Part shown: piece by piece, positions 5,817 through 6,647 of the stretch | How the letters are laid out: each line of letters starts with the position of its first letter | How positions within the stretch are numbered: position 1 is the stretch's first letter | Assembly: GCA_008081305.1 (NCBI GenBank) | Contig: VMCP01000065.1 | Coordinates: 1-6,647, forward strand | Source: Bacteroidota bacterium | GTDB taxonomy: Bacteria; Bacteroidota; Bacteroidia; NS11-12g; UBA955 | Length of the DNA: 6,647 bases | Reading direction: 5' to 3' | Notes under the pieces: model-generated | Database searches by the model: none | What the model was told of the DNA's origin: nothing | What the model saw: only the letters and a program-made list of their open reading frames with translations | Made by a program: the position numbers and the translations under genes

Positions 5817-6647
5817 ATGTTAAATTCCATTACAGAAGCAAATGCTCGGCGAGCTTGGTCCTTAGAACGACGGCAAACCCTTCTTACGTTGAGTGGTGGT
5901 AAGGATTCTATGGCTCTTTTTCATGCGTTTGTGTCTTTGGGGTATCCATTTGCTGTTGCTCACGTAAATTTTGGTTTGAGAGGTGAAGAGAGTGATGCGG
6001 ATGAGTTATTCGTTCAACGAGCATGTGAAAAAAAGGGTGTTCCTTTTCATTCATTCAAAGCTCATGGAATTAAAAAGTTACGGGGTGAGTCGACCCAAAT
6101 GTGGGCGAGGAGGGTACGTTACGATTTTTTTGATAAAATTTGTTTGAAAGAGTCATATGATTGGGTAGCCACTGCGCATCATGCAGGTGATAACCTAGAG
6201 CATTTCTTGATTTATTTTTATCGTAATCAAGATGATATTGCATGGCGTGGAATCAAAGAACAGAATCTGCGTGTGATTCGACCTTTGCTGCACGTTTCAC
6301 CTGAAGAATTGGATACATTTCGGGCGAAAAATCAAATTCAATGGCGTGAGGATTCTAGCAATCAGAGCAGTGATTATCTCAGGAATATGATCCGAAATAA
6401 CATTTTGGCTGAAATGGATGAATACCCTGATTTGGTGAATTTATTTGGTTCAGTTTCTACGGAAGTGGCTGAGATTGAAAGGAAAAAACTAGAAAGTGCA
6501 GAGGCCATATGGCCCATGAATGATTTGCATCGTGCTGCTTGGATTATTGAGCAAAGTAGCTATTCACATTGGAGATCTATCATCAGACCGAAGTTGTTAA
6601 AACTTGGTTTTTTTCCATCGCAAATAAAACAAGCCTTACGCGAGAAA
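5817..6647 (+). CDS. tilS: tRNA(Ile)-lysidine synthetase TilS, N-terminal 277 codons (C-terminus outside window)
   Basis: TilS uses ATP to attach lysine to C34 of tRNA-Ile(CAU), making lysidine, so that the tRNA reads AUA and is charged with isoleucine. The frame from ATG 5817 is open to the window edge. It shows the PP-loop SGGKDSMAL (26-34), the family block AHVNFGLRGEESDADE (48-63), GES...WARRVRYDFF (90-105), ATAHH (118-122), RPLL (155-158) and the late block WREDSSN...YLRNMIRNNIL (176-197). These, in this order, identify TilS with confidence. One block departs from the family: where HHxxDDxxET...RG[TS]G is usual, this protein reads HHAGDNLEHF (121-130) and then YRNQDD (135-140). Asp125, Glu128 and Arg136 are kept. 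The tRNA-binding C-terminal domain lies beyond the window. The gene is divergent from the OstA-like/DUF5686 unit, 20 bases away. Confidence 0.93.
   Translation, partial: MLNSITEANARRAWSLERRQTLLTLSGGKDSMALFHAFVSLGYPFAVAHVNFGLRGEESDADELFVQRACEKKGVPFHSFKAHGIKKLRGESTQMWARRVRYDFFDKICLKESYDWVATAHHAGDNLEHFLIYFYRNQDDIAWRGIKEQNLRVIRPLLHVSPEELDTFRAKNQIQWREDSSNQSSDYLRNMIRNNILAEMDEYPDLVNLFGSVSTEVAEIERKKLESAEAIWPMNDLHRAAWIIEQSSYSHWRSIIRPKLLKLGFFPSQIKQALREK

Overview
The window looks like chromosomal DNA of a member of the Bacteroidota. The grounds are the gene families present (a DUF5686 outer-membrane protein with a carboxypeptidase-regulatory-like N-domain, a long OstA-like periplasmic protein, and an extracytoplasmic protein of the kind often carrying a type IX secretion C-terminal signal), signal peptides cleaved before Gln, the absence of clear Shine-Dalgarno sequences, and one good match to the Bacteroidota promoter (TTG, 20 bases, TAnnTTTG). 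I cannot place it to genus. No RNA gene, insertion sequence, CRISPR array or phage gene was seen, and the coding style is uniform, so this reads as a core-genome segment rather than an island.

Layout, left to right. (1) 1-633, minus strand: N-terminal 211 codons of a secreted protein whose C-terminus lies outside the window. (2) 634-826: a 193-base intergenic region holding a 47-base nested palindrome that can fold as a three-way junction. (3) 827-1659, minus strand: a two-gene unit made of a small NTF2/SnoaL-like protein followed, with a one-base stop/start overlap, by a DUF456 membrane protein. A promoter-like sequence with a palindrome in its spacer lies immediately upstream. (4) 1718-5796, minus strand: a two-gene envelope unit, an OstA/LptA-like periplasmic protein followed, with an ATGA overlap, by a large DUF5686 outer-membrane protein. 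(5) 5797-5816: a 20-base divergent gap. (6) 5817-6647, plus strand: the first 277 codons of tilS, the tRNA(Ile)-lysidine synthetase, running off the right edge.

For three minus-strand genes the longest open frame begins at a TTG, but a close downstream ATG fits better: ATG 4192 gives an exact ATGA coupling with the gene before it, ATG 1659 lies just beyond the promoter-like element, and ATG 5796 removes five residues ahead of the signal peptide. The ATG starts are used here.

No plainly new multi-gene system is evident. The items most worth a second look are the OstA-like/DUF5686 coupled pair (with about ten degenerate OstA-type repeats in the first protein), the departure of TilS from its usual HHxxDDxxET...RG[TS]G motif, the 47-base nested palindrome, and a nine-base C tract inside the secreted-protein gene.
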